Part shown: in pieces, positions 1 to 7,185 of the stretch
Layout: each line of letters opens with the position of its first letter
Numbering within the stretch: the stretch's first letter is position 1
Source: DATLNF01 sp046590575
Lineage (GTDB): Bacteria > Actinomycetota > Actinomycetes > BP-191
Direction: 5' to 3'
Assembly: GCA_046590575.1 (NCBI GenBank)
Contig: JBKJUS010000054.1
Location: forward strand, 1-14,854
DNA: 14,854 nucleotides
Position numbers and translations under genes: made by a program
Notes under the pieces: generated by a model
What the model was told of the DNA's origin: nothing
The model's database searches: none
What the model saw: the letters and a program-made list of their open reading frames with translations, nothing else

Positions 1-1218
1 GAAGACCAGCGAGCCGACCCAGGCCGTGCCGCGCTCGGCGAGCTCGTAGAACCCGAAGAAGCTGGCCTGCCGGCCGTCGGGCACCATCGAGGAGAACAGC
101 GATCGAGCCAGCGACTGGGAGCCGCCGAGCACCAGCGCGATGGCGACCCCCAGGCCGTACGCCGCCGCCGTGCTGTCCAGTGCGGTCACCGCATAGACCA
201 CGATCGCTGTCCAGACCACCAGCGAGGCGAGCAGGACCTGCTTCGCGCCAACCCGCGCGGCCAGTCGGGCTGAGCCCAGCGCGCCGGCGACGGCAACGAT
301 CTGAATGAGCAGCACGAGGCTGAGCAGGAAGCCGGTGGCATCCGCCGCTTCCCTACCTTTCGCGACGAAGAGCTCCTGGGTGAGCACCACCGCCGACAGG
401 GCGACGACGGCCTGGATGGCATCGTTGAAGAGCAGGAAGGACCCGAGGTAGCGGGCGGTGCCTGGCAGCGCGCGCAGGGCGGCGAATGCCTCTCGGAGCC
501 CGGCGAGGGACTGCCGCACCTGCGCGGACAGCCGGTCTCCCGGCCCGTGGTCGACGTAGCCCGGCAGGTCGCGGACGGCGTCCAGCCGGCGGATCGCGAC
601 GTAGCCGACCGCGATCCACCACAGCGCCGCACCGGCGATGGCGAGACGGACCGCGCCACCCTTGCCGATCCCGAGCGGTCCGGCCAACGCCAGGAGCCCG
701 AGGGTGAGCGCGAGGATGAACGCCCCTCCGGCGTACCCGAAGGCGTAGCCACGGGCCGAGACCCGGTCCCGGTCCGCCGGCTCGGCCACGTCGGCGAGGT
801 AGGCGTTGTAGGCGAGTATCGCCGCGCCGAAGCTCACGTTGGCGAGGGCGAAGGCGAGGACAGCACCCAGCGGTTGACCCATCGGCACCGCAGCCAGCAC
901 CAGCGTGGCGCCGCCGCCGATGGCCGTCCCGAGGACAAGCAGTCGGCGCTTGGCGTCGGCCCGGTCGGCAAGCGCGCCGAGCACCGGCAGTGTCACGACC
1001 TGCAGCAGGACCGAGAGCGATGTCGCGTAGGCGTAGAGAGCGTTGGCCCGCGGGTGCAGGCCGAGCAGGTCGACGCGTCCGCGGTCGTCCGCTGCCGCCT
1101 TGGCGATGGCGGTGATGAACGGGCCGCCGACCGCCGTGACGACGGTGGTGACGAAAGCCGAGTTGGCGACGTCGTAGAGCGTGAAGCCGGAGACTGCGCG
1201 ACTGCGGGCGTCGTCCAT
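1..1218 (-). CDS. MFS transporter, UMF1/Atg22-like, C-terminus cut by the window edge
   Basis: The reading frame begins at ATG 1218 and stays open to base 1, giving 406 residues of a polytopic membrane protein without its C-terminal end. The start MDDARSRAVSGF is followed by LYDVANSAF (residues 14-22), the Y-D-x-A-N-S-A-F signature of the UMF1/Atg22-like branch of the major facilitator superfamily. Residues 80-92 (LGALADRADAKRR) match the MFS loop between helices 2 and 3. Many alternating hydrophobic segments follow, consistent with about 12 helices in the whole protein. It should sit in the inner membrane; the substrate is unknown, since bacterial members are mostly uncharacterised. Only 41 bp separate it from the pirin gene upstream on the same strand, so the two are probably co-transcribed. 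The Shine-Dalgarno match is weak. I am confident of the family, not of the function. Confidence 0.88.
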   Translation of the reverse strand, partial: MDDARSRAVSGFTLYDVANSAFVTTVVTAVGGPFITAIAKAAADDRGRVDLLGLHPRANALYAYATSLSVLLQVVTLPVLGALADRADAKRRLLVLGTAIGGGATLVLAAVPMGQPLGAVLAFALANVSFGAAILAYNAYLADVAEPADRDRVSARGYAFGYAGGAFILALTLGLLALAGPLGIGKGGAVRLAIAGAALWWIAVGYVAIRRLDAVRDLPGYVDHGPGDRLSAQVRQSLAGLREAFAALRALPGTARYLGSFLLFNDAIQAVVALSAVVLTQELFVAKGREAADATGFLLSLVLLIQIVAVAGALGSARLAARVGAKQVLLASLVVWTAIVVYAVTALDSTAAAYGLGVAIALVLGGSQSLARSLFSSMVPDGRQASFFGFYELAERGTAWVGSLVF

Positions 1219-1259
1219 GCCAGAAGTCTCGCGCTCGGTCCGTCTGGCGCGGGTGAGGC

Positions 1260-1970
1260 TCAGGCGGTCTCCCAGATGAGCAGCTCGGCGCCGTCGGCGC
1301 CGGCCACCAGGATCGGCGCTCCGGCGGCGGTGAGCCGCACCGCGTCCCCGGCAACGAGCGCGCCGGCTCCTTCCAGCGTGGCCGTGCCGCCGGCGACATA
1401 GAGGTGCGCATGCGCGGCATCGGGGACCGGGACTGCATGGCCGGCCGCGAGGCGGCCGCCCCAGAGCACCGCACCGCGCTGTCGGATCGCGATCGCGGCG
1501 GCGTCCCCCCGACCCGAGGCGATCGGCACGAGCCCGCCCTTGTCCAGCTCCGCGTTGATGTCCAGCTGCTCGTACGCCGGGTCCACGGCCTCGGTGTCCG
1601 GTCGTACCCACATCTGCACCAAGTGCACGTCGCTGTCGCCGCGGGCGTTCATCTCCGAGTGCAGGATTCCCCTGCCTGCGCTCATGCGTTGCGCCAGCCC
1701 GGGGTAGATGACGCCGGCGTTGCCGATCGAGTCTTTGTGCTCGAGCTCTCCGGAGAGCACCCACGTGACTATCTCCATGTCACGGTGCGGGTGCGTCGAG
1801 AAGCCGGTGCCTCGCCGTACGACGTCGTCGTTGTGCACCAGCAGGAGTCCGTGACCGGTGTTGGTCGGGTCGTAGTGCTGGCCGAAGCTGAAGCTGTGGC
1901 GCGACTTCAGCCACCCGATGTCGGTGTGGAATCGCGACCCCGCTCGGCGTACGTCGATCGTCGTGGTCAT
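1260..1970 (-). CDS. Pirin family protein (bicupin)
   Basis: A 236-residue protein starting MTTTIDVRRAG. The N-terminal cupin carries the pirin metal site: H60 and H62 in STHPHRDMEIVTW, then H104 and E106 in SAGRGILHSEM, matching the His-His-His-Glu ligands of human pirin and E. coli YhhW. The C-terminal cupin-like half is less conserved (from about residue 150). Pirins are Fe-binding cytosolic proteins; some have quercetin 2,3-dioxygenase activity and others act as redox sensors or enzyme regulators, so the reaction here is open. The frame extends upstream to TTG 2003 and ATG 1997, but ATG 1970 is preferred: it is preceded by GGAGAG (close spacing of 3 nt), it begins where family similarity begins, and the operator palindrome lies just upstream. 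It probably forms an operon with the downstream MFS gene. Confidence 0.92.
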   Translation of the reverse strand: MTTTIDVRRAGSRFHTDIGWLKSRHSFSFGQHYDPTNTGHGLLLVHNDDVVRRGTGFSTHPHRDMEIVTWVLSGELEHKDSIGNAGVIYPGLAQRMSAGRGILHSEMNARGDSDVHLVQMWVRPDTEAVDPAYEQLDINAELDKGGLVPIASGRGDAAAIAIRQRGAVLWGGRLAAGHAVPVPDAAHAHLYVAGGTATLEGAGALVAGDAVRLTAAGAPILVAGADGAELLIWETA

Positions 1971-1990
1971 TCTCTCCGGCCTCTCAAGTA

Positions 1991-2004
1991 GTTGCATCTG
2001 CAAC
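1991..2004. promoter_or_regulatory. Perfect palindrome resembling a MarR-family operator
   Basis: GTTGCATCTGCAAC is an inverted repeat with 6-bp arms (GTTGCA/TGCAAC) around a 2-bp centre. It lies 21-34 bp upstream of the pirin ATG, in the 83-bp gap between the divergent pirin and DUF2330 genes. On the pirin strand a TATGGT sequence (2003-2008), a possible -10 element, touches the palindrome, so a bound protein would block transcription. TTGCA-N2-TGCAA spacing is typical of MarR/OhrR-like repressor sites. No MarR gene is in the window. The palindrome is seen directly; the regulator is inferred. Confidence 0.55.
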
Positions 2005-2053
2005 CATAAACAACGCGCGGGAACGGCGCTGGCATTCCTTGCGTCAGAGCCGC

Positions 2054-3103
2054 ATGAGACGCAGCCTGAGCATCCTCGCCCTGACCACCGTGCTGTCGCT
2101 GACGGCGGGCCCCGCGCTCGCCTGCGGGGGGTTGATCGGTCCCAACGGCGCCGTCAACCTGCTGCGCACCACGACGTTCGTGGGCTACACCGATGGGGTG
2201 GAGCACTACGTCACGTCCTTCGAGTTCGCCGGCGGGGGCGGGGCCTTCGGCTCGATCATCCCGCTGCCCGGCGTACCGACGTCGGTGGTCCGCGGCGGCG
2301 ACTGGACGCTGCAGCGACTGGAGCGCGAAACGCAGCCGCAGGAGGCCTTCGCGGCTGACTCCGGAGGCGCTCGGGCGGCCAGCGCTCCGTCCGCTGAAGT
2401 GCTGCTCGAGGTCACCATCGACGCGCTCGACATCACCGTGCTCAAGGGCGGCGGTGACCAGGTCGGGCAGTGGGCGACCGAGCACGGCTTCCGGCTGCCG
2501 CCGGACGCGCCCGAGGTCCTCGACTTCTACGCCGACCGCAGCCCGATCTTCCTGGCCGCCAGCTTCGACGCCGAGGCGGCGCAGCAGCGAGGGCAGGCCA
2601 TCGGTGACGGCACTCCTGTCCACATCACCATCCCGACCGACAACCCGTGGGTGCCGTTGCGCATCCTCGGTCTCGGCAAGGCGGCAGTCGAACCGGTCGA
2701 CGCTGACGTCTACCTGCTGACCGACCGCCGTCCGGCTCTGCTGCCCGCCCCCCGCGACACGATGCCGCTCGTCCACGACGCGGCGGCCACGTCGCTGCTG
2801 CTCGATGACCTGCGCTCGGACAAAGGCATGGAGTGGGTGCCGCAGTCGGCCTGGCTGTCCAAGCTGCGCATTGCCGGCCCGGCCGGGGAGCTCGTCCACG
2901 ACCTGGCCATCGACGCCTCCGGTGTGGGCCGGCCCTCACCGGTCGCCGCCGGGCTAGCGTCGGTCAGCGCTGCCGGTCTCACCGGCGTCTCCGGCGACGA
3001 CGGGCTGCCCGTCTGGCTGGTCGGGGTGATCGCCGCCCTGCTCCTCGCGACTGGTGTGGTGGTCGGACCGCTCGCGCGCCGCCTCCCCACATCGACCCCG
3101 TGA
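2054..3103 (+). CDS. DUF2330 domain protein, secreted and membrane anchored
   Basis: A 349-residue protein starting at ATG 2054 (MRRSLSILAL), with an Arg-rich n-region, a hydrophobic core and a probable signal peptidase I site at A23-C24 in GPALACGG. The mature start CGGLIGPNGAVNLLRTTT followed by GYTDGVEHYVTSFEF is characteristic of DUF2330, a family of unknown function. The extracytoplasmic domain ends in a single hydrophobic helix near residues 320-341 (VWLVGVIAALLLATGVVV), then GPLARRLP, a positive stop-transfer tail: a type I membrane topology with the domain outside. ALAC is a poor lipobox, so lipidation is less likely. The frame extends five codons upstream to TTG 2039, but ATG gives a better signal peptide. 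No strong Shine-Dalgarno is visible. Its stop overlaps the start of the cupredoxin lipoprotein gene, so the two are translationally coupled. The function cannot be stated. Confidence 0.88.
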   Translation: MRRSLSILALTTVLSLTAGPALACGGLIGPNGAVNLLRTTTFVGYTDGVEHYVTSFEFAGGGGAFGSIIPLPGVPTSVVRGGDWTLQRLERETQPQEAFAADSGGARAASAPSAEVLLEVTIDALDITVLKGGGDQVGQWATEHGFRLPPDAPEVLDFYADRSPIFLAASFDAEAAQQRGQAIGDGTPVHITIPTDNPWVPLRILGLGKAAVEPVDADVYLLTDRRPALLPAPRDTMPLVHDAAATSLLLDDLRSDKGMEWVPQSAWLSKLRIAGPAGELVHDLAIDASGVGRPSPVAAGLASVSAAGLTGVSGDDGLPVWLVGVIAALLLATGVVVGPLARRLPTSTP

Positions 3104-3510
3104 CCGTCGGTCGTCGGGCCGGGTCAGCCGCCATAGCCGTGGCGATCGGCGCAGCGGGCCTCGTCGGGTGCGGTGCCGACCGACCGGCGACCAGCCAGAC
3201 CGTGGCCGTACGTCACTCGTCGTACGCCCCGTCGCTGCTGACCGTGCCGGTCGGCCGAGCCGTGACGCTGCTGATCCGCAACGACGACCCGATCGACCAC
3301 GAGTGGATCGTCGGGGACGAAGCGACCCACACGCGCCACCGGACCGGCACCGAGCCGGCGCACGGCGTCCAACCGACCGAGGTCTCTGTACCCGCGCTCA
3401 GTGAGAAGTCGACGACGATCACCTTCGACACTCCGGGCGACTACCGGTTCGTCTGTCACCTGCCTGGTCACGAGGCCTACGGCATGACCGGCGTCATCCG
3501 CGTCGTCTGA
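3100..3510 (+). CDS. Cupredoxin-like copper-binding lipoprotein
   Basis: A 136-residue protein starting at GTG 3100, which overlaps the DUF2330 stop in a GTGA junction; no Shine-Dalgarno is present, as expected for coupled translation. The n-region has an Arg pair (R5-R6), then a hydrophobic stretch ending in the lipobox L21-V-G-C24, so it should be lipid-anchored on the outer face of the membrane. The mature part is a small beta-sandwich with a complete type 1 copper ligand set: H67 in DPIDHEW, and C119, H124 and M129 in VCHLPGHEAYGM (C-x4-H-x4-M). An extra His-rich patch (H77, H80, H88) lies between. Likely roles are one-electron transfer or periplasmic copper binding. Coupling to the DUF2330 gene suggests the two proteins work at the same membrane site. 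Confidence 0.87.
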   Translation: MTVGRRAGSAAIAVAIGAAGLVGCGADRPATSQTVAVRHSSYAPSLLTVPVGRAVTLLIRNDDPIDHEWIVGDEATHTRHRTGTEPAHGVQPTEVSVPALSEKSTTITFDTPGDYRFVCHLPGHEAYGMTGVIRVV

Positions 3511-3562
3511 CCGGGCCGCCGACCGCAGACCCACGGTCGCACGCGTCGCTACGCTGCTGCCC

Positions 3563-4423
3563 ATGCCGGAGCTGCCGGAGGTCGAGTCGCTTGCGCGCTA
3601 CCTGCGCACGCGGATGACTGGCCGCGTGGTCGCCCGCGTCGACGTGGTCGCGATCAGTGCGCTCAAGACGTTCGCCCCCCCGCCGACCGCACTGCACGGC
3701 CTGTCGGTCACCGACGTAGGACGACACGGCAAGTTCCTCGACATCGACTGCGATGGCCTGCACCTCGTGCTGCACCTGGCCCGCGCGGGCTGGCTGCGCT
3801 GGCGTGACACCCTCCCCGCGGCACCTGCCCGGCCTGGCAAGAGCCCACTGGCCCTGCGCATCGCCCTGGACGACGGCAGCGGCATCGACGCGACGGAGCA
3901 GGGCACCAAGAAGGGGCTCGCGGCGTACGTCGTACACGACATCACCGCGGTTCCCGGAGTAGCGCGGTTGGGCATCGACCCGCTCGATGCTGCCTTCGAC
4001 GCGACGACGCTTGCTGCGTTGCTCGCGGACCAGACCGGACAGGTCAAGCGGGCGATCACCGACCAGTCCCGCATCGCCGGAGTCGGCAACGCCTACTCCG
4101 ACGAAGCGCTCCATGCTGCGCGGCTCTCTCCGTTCAAGCCCGCTGCCAACCTCACTCCCGACGAGGTGGCGCGATTGCACGAGGGCATCGTCCGGGTGTT
4201 GGCCGACGCCGTAGAACGGTCCAAGGACCTGCCGGCGGGCGAGCTCAAGGCCGAGAAGAAGTCCGGTCTGGCGGTGCACGGCCGCACCGGGTTGCCGTGC
4301 CCGGTCTGTGGCGACACGGTGCGCGAAGTCTCCTTCGCCGACACGTCGCTGCAGTACTGCGCCACCTGCCAGACCGGCGGCAAGCCGCTCGCCGACCGCC
4401 GCCTCTCCCGCCTTCTCAAGTAG
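3563..4423 (+). CDS. Fpg/Nei family DNA glycosylase
   Basis: A 286-residue base-excision-repair glycosylase/AP lyase. It starts MPELPEVES: P2 is the catalytic N-terminal proline nucleophile and E3 the catalytic acid; K57 (GRHGKFLDID) matches the conserved beta-hairpin lysine. The H2TH region contains SRIAGVGNAYSDEALHAARLSP (about residues 172-193), with the Asn of the GxGN motif that contacts the phosphate. The C-terminal zinc finger uses C246, C249, C266 and C269. Two usual residues are changed: T261 replaces the zinc-finger Arg found five residues before the third Cys in E. coli Fpg and Nei, and R74 lies where Fpg has its void-filling Met. This fits a divergent actinobacterial Fpg/Nei-like group whose lesion preference I cannot assign. 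The ATG is fixed by the PELPEVE motif. It is 52 bp after the cupredoxin gene, and its 3' end overlaps the convergent oxidoreductase gene by 8 bp. Confidence 0.93.
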   Translation: MPELPEVESLARYLRTRMTGRVVARVDVVAISALKTFAPPPTALHGLSVTDVGRHGKFLDIDCDGLHLVLHLARAGWLRWRDTLPAAPARPGKSPLALRIALDDGSGIDATEQGTKKGLAAYVVHDITAVPGVARLGIDPLDAAFDATTLAALLADQTGQVKRAITDQSRIAGVGNAYSDEALHAARLSPFKPAANLTPDEVARLHEGIVRVLADAVERSKDLPAGELKAEKKSGLAVHGRTGLPCPVCGDTVREVSFADTSLQYCATCQTGGKPLADRRLSRLLK

Positions 4424-5834
4424 GGCGCGCGGGGCGCAGTACGGCGCCGAGGTAGGGCCGGTCGAGCAGCGCGGCGGTCTGGCGTACGCCGAGACCCCAG
4501 GTGGGGTAGGCGTGGATCGTCTGGACCAGCCGTCCAGCGAACGCGTTGGTCTGCATCGCGAGCACGACCTCGCCGAGGATGTCGCCGGCGCCCGGGGCGA
4601 CGACCGTGCCGCCGACGACTTTGGCGAGCACCGGATTGGCCAGCGGCCCAGGCCCGCGCGGGACGACAACGAGCTTGATGAAGCCCTCGGTCTGCCCAGC
4701 GCAGCGAGCGCGATCCACCACCGACAGCGGTTGCCGGGCGACCATCGCGCGGTCGCCGTACTTCGCGTACGCCGCAGCCTCCGTGAGGCCGACGTGCGCA
4801 ACCTCGGGCTCGGTAAACGTCGTCCACGGGACGACCCGGGTGCTCGACTTCCGCTTCTTGCGCGACACGGCGTTGGCACCGGCGAGCCGGCCGTGCTCGT
4901 CCCCGAGGTGGGTGAACTGCAGCGGCGACGAGCAGTCCCCCGCGGCGTAGATGTGCGACGCCGACGTGCGCAGGTGCTCGTCGACGATGACCTGCCCGAC
5001 TTTGCCCACCTCGACGCCGGCGACATCAAGGCCGAGTGTCGCGGTGTTGGGTCGGCGCCCGACGGCGACCAGTAGGTGCGACCCGGCGACCGTCGTACCG
5101 TCGTCGAGGTGCACGGTCGGCCCGGCGGAGACCCGGACCACCTTCGACCCGAGACGGATCTCGACCCCCTCCGATCGCAGTACGTCGGCAATCAGCGTGG
5201 ATGCCTCGGGGTCGTCGTTGATGAGCAGTCGATCCAGTGCCTCGAGGATGGTGACGCGAGCCCCGAGACGTCGGAAGACCTGCGCCTGCTCGACCCCGAT
5301 GGGGCCGCCACCCAGGACGAGCAGGTGGGTCGGCAGAGTGGTGAGGTCGAAAAGAGTCCGATTGGTCAGGTGCGCCACATCGCCGAGCCCCTCGATCGGG
5401 GGGACAAACGGCCCGGCGCCACTAGCGATGACGATGCCGCGACCGGTCACCGTGCGTCCCTCCACGTCGAGCGTGTGCGGGTCGGTGAAGGTGGCGTGGC
5501 CCGTAATGAGGTCGATGCCCTCCGAGGCGAGCAACGCCGGCGACTCGTCCTCGCTGATCGTCTCGATCACGGCGTGGACGCGGGCCATGACCGCCGCGAA
5601 GTCGACGTCGATCGATGGCACCGAGAAGCCGTATGCCGCACCGGTGCGGGCCGCATGCACGCGTTTCGCCGTCTCGATCAACGCCTTCGAAGGCACGCAG
5701 CCAAAGAAGGTGCAGTCGCCGCCCGGGCGCTCAGCCTCGATGAGCGCGACCCGCGCGCCGAGCTGTTGGCCCTTGCGCGCGGCGCCCAGGCCAGTCGCTC
5801 CGGCCCCGATGACGACCAGGTCGTAGTCGGCCAT
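4416..5834 (-). CDS. FAD-dependent pyridine nucleotide-disulfide oxidoreductase (MerA/Lpd-like)
   Basis: A 472-residue flavoprotein disulfide reductase. The N-terminus has the FAD Rossmann motif G10-A-G-A-T-G15 and an acidic strand end (E33). The redox-active pair is C41-x4-C46 in GGDCTFFGCVPSK, with a Phe-Phe inside. The second nucleotide-binding motif GGGPIGVE ends at ILEA; the Glu suggests NADH rather than NADPH. AAGDC marks the second FAD site. The C-terminal interface reads IHAYPTWGLG: Tyr443 replaces the catalytic His and Leu448 the Glu of dihydrolipoamide dehydrogenase (HPTLSE), and there is no C-terminal Cys pair or N-terminal HMA domain as in many mercuric reductases. So it is neither a standard Lpd nor a standard MerA; the substrate is unknown. 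ATG 5834 is preferred over ATG 5849 and 5864 because GGAGG stands 5 nt before it. It diverges from a rhodanese gene. Confidence 0.9.
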   Translation of the reverse strand: MADYDLVVIGAGATGLGAARKGQQLGARVALIEAERPGGDCTFFGCVPSKALIETAKRVHAARTGAAYGFSVPSIDVDFAAVMARVHAVIETISEDESPALLASEGIDLITGHATFTDPHTLDVEGRTVTGRGIVIASGAGPFVPPIEGLGDVAHLTNRTLFDLTTLPTHLLVLGGGPIGVEQAQVFRRLGARVTILEALDRLLINDDPEASTLIADVLRSEGVEIRLGSKVVRVSAGPTVHLDDGTTVAGSHLLVAVGRRPNTATLGLDVAGVEVGKVGQVIVDEHLRTSASHIYAAGDCSSPLQFTHLGDEHGRLAGANAVSRKKRKSSTRVVPWTTFTEPEVAHVGLTEAAAYAKYGDRAMVARQPLSVVDRARCAGQTEGFIKLVVVPRGPGPLANPVLAKVVGGTVVAPGAGDILGEVVLAMQTNAFAGRLVQTIHAYPTWGLGVRQTAALLDRPYLGAVLRPARPT

Positions 5835-5839
5835 TGCTG

Positions 5840-5844
5840 CCTCC
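5840..5844 (-). promoter_or_regulatory. Ribosome binding site deciding the oxidoreductase start
   Basis: GGAGG on the minus strand, 5 nt before ATG 5834. The two upstream in-frame ATGs (5849 and 5864) have no comparable match, so they are probably not used. Confidence 0.75.
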
Positions 5845-5890
5845 GTCATCGTGGATAAGGCCATGATCGTGCCCTACCGTCCCGCGTCTT

Positions 5891-5895
5891 GGAGG
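5891..5895 (+). promoter_or_regulatory. Ribosome binding site deciding the rhodanese start
   Basis: GGAGG on the plus strand, followed by TCCAG and then GTG 5901. It overlaps a possible TTG start at 5889, so the TTG is unlikely to be the real start and GTG 5901 is chosen. Confidence 0.72.
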
Positions 5896-5900
5896 TCCAG

Positions 5901-6227
5901 GTGCCCGGCATCCCGTCGATCGACGTGAGCGAGGTCGGCGACGACCACTTCCTGCTTGACGTGCGCGAGGACGACGAGTGGCAGGCCGGGCACATCGAGG
6001 GCGCCGTGCACATCCCGATGGGGCACGTACTGGAACGACTCAATGATGTCCCGTCGGACCAGCACGTCGTCGCCGTCTGCCGGGCCGGCACCCGGTCGGC
6101 GAAGGTCACGTCCTACCTTCTGGAGCAGGGCCGGTCAGTGCGCAACCTCGACGGCGGGATGCAGGCCTGGGCGGCCGCCGGTCGACCCATGGTGAGCGAG
6201 TCGGCCGCGCCGCCCGCCGTGATCTGA
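5901..6227 (+). CDS. Single-domain rhodanese-like protein
   Basis: A 108-residue single rhodanese domain (GlpE/PspE type) starting at GTG 5901. Family marks: FLLDVREDDEWQAGHIEGAVHIP (residues 17-39) with the D-V-R and G-H-I-x-G-A signatures, and the active-site loop C60-R-A-G-T-R65. C60 would carry the persulfide. The C-terminal part YLLEQGRSVRNLDGGMQAW is the usual final helix region. No signal peptide is visible, so it is cytosolic. Such domains move sulfane sulfur to cyanide, thioredoxin or other thiols; the partner is not evident here. The gene diverges from the FAD disulfide oxidoreductase with a 66-bp gap, and this pairing suggests shared thiol/persulfide chemistry, although this is inference. 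It is 67 bp upstream of the ABC permease. Confidence 0.92.
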   Translation: MPGIPSIDVSEVGDDHFLLDVREDDEWQAGHIEGAVHIPMGHVLERLNDVPSDQHVVAVCRAGTRSAKVTSYLLEQGRSVRNLDGGMQAWAAAGRPMVSESAAPPAVI

Positions 6228-6294
6228 CCCGGCCACCTGGACGGCTCCGGCCGACCGACTTGGCGGACACCGACTTACGACGCACACTTGGCGG

Positions 6295-7152
6295 ATGCCG
6301 GCGCGTCCCGTGGTCGATCCCTCTTCACCCTCCAGCGCACGCGTACGACGGCCGCCTTCCGGTCGCAGCGCCGCGATCTGGTCGGCCGTGTGGCCCAAGC
6401 TCGTCGCCCTCGTCGTTCTCGCCGCGGTATGGCAGGTGGTGGTCTGGTCGGGTTGGCGTCCTGAGTCGGTCCTGCCCGCCCCCGCGACCGTGCTCGCCCG
6501 GCTGAGCCGTGAGGTCACCTCCGGAGGGCTGCTCGAGTCGGTGCTCATCACGATGCGGCGGGCGGCGATCGGCTTCAGCGCGGCTACCGTCATCGGACTC
6601 ACGCTCGGCATCGTCGTGGCTCGGGTGAGCGTGCTGCGGGTCGCTGTCGGCGGACTGATCGCCGGTCTCGAGACGATGCCCAGCATCGTGTGGTTCCCGC
6701 TGGCGATCCTTGCCTTCGGCGTCAGCGAGACCGCGATCGCCAGCGTCGTCATCCTCGGCGCAGCACCCGCCATCGCCCACGGCGTCCTCTCCGGTGTCGA
6801 CCAGACATCGCCGCTGCTCGTCAAGGCCGGGCGGACCCTGGGCGCGCGAGGTATGACCCTTTACCGACTGATCATCCTTCCGGCCGCGCTGCCATCGATC
6901 GTGTCGAGCCTGAAGCTGGGATGGGCCTTCGCCTGGCGCGGGCTGATGGCCGGCGAGCTCATCGTCGCGGCGTCCGGCGCTACGTCCGTGGGGTCGCGGC
7001 TGCAGCTCGCGCGACAGAGCCAGGATGCGGAGCTTCTGGTGGCCCTGATGATCGCTATCTGCCTCATCGGCATTGTCGTCGACGTCGTGCTTTTCGGCAC
7101 GGCTGAGCGGGCGATTCGTCGCCGGTACGGGCTGGTCACACCCACCGGTTGA
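6295..7152 (+). CDS. ABC transporter permease, NitT/TauT (SsuC/TauC/ThiX) type
   Basis: A 285-residue inner-membrane permease with a basic cytosolic N-terminus of about 33 residues and six predicted helices: about 36-54, 88-110, 116-142, 146-168, 205-225 and 245-268. The binding-protein-dependent transport (BPD_transp_1) loop is present: KAGRTLGARGMTLYRLIILP, with the G followed by I-x-LP that contacts the ATPase. The sequence MPSIVWFPLAILAFG is typical of the nitrate/sulfonate/taurine/HMP-precursor permeases. No ATPase or substrate-binding protein gene is adjacent, which is unusual. The following gene is thiC, so a thiamine-pyrimidine precursor (ThiX role) is one possibility, but the TPP riboswitch lies downstream of this gene and does not control it. 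Sulfonate or other substrates are equally possible. The Shine-Dalgarno match is weak (GGCGG close to the ATG). Confidence 0.88.
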   Translation: MPARPVVDPSSPSSARVRRPPSGRSAAIWSAVWPKLVALVVLAAVWQVVVWSGWRPESVLPAPATVLARLSREVTSGGLLESVLITMRRAAIGFSAATVIGLTLGIVVARVSVLRVAVGGLIAGLETMPSIVWFPLAILAFGVSETAIASVVILGAAPAIAHGVLSGVDQTSPLLVKAGRTLGARGMTLYRLIILPAALPSIVSSLKLGWAFAWRGLMAGELIVAASGATSVGSRLQLARQSQDAELLVALMIAICLIGIVVDVVLFGTAERAIRRRYGLVTPTG

Positions 7153-7185
7153 TGTGTGAGTCCACCGGTCCACCGCGGCACGGCG

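Noticed and set aside
547..1401. Plus-strand open frame opposite the MFS gene
   Set aside because: It has hydrophilic Arg/Gly/Asp-rich composition, while the minus strand encodes a clear membrane transporter and the pirin C-terminus.
3494..5191. A 565-residue minus-strand open frame across the glycosylase and oxidoreductase
   Set aside because: It overlaps two well-recognised genes in other frames, has Arg/Ser-rich low-complexity composition and no recognisable motif.
7144..7169. ACCGGT...ACCGGT stem after the permease as a terminator
   Set aside because: The 6-bp stem has a 14-nt loop and no following T-run, and it begins within the permease stop region. Nothing marks it as a terminator.
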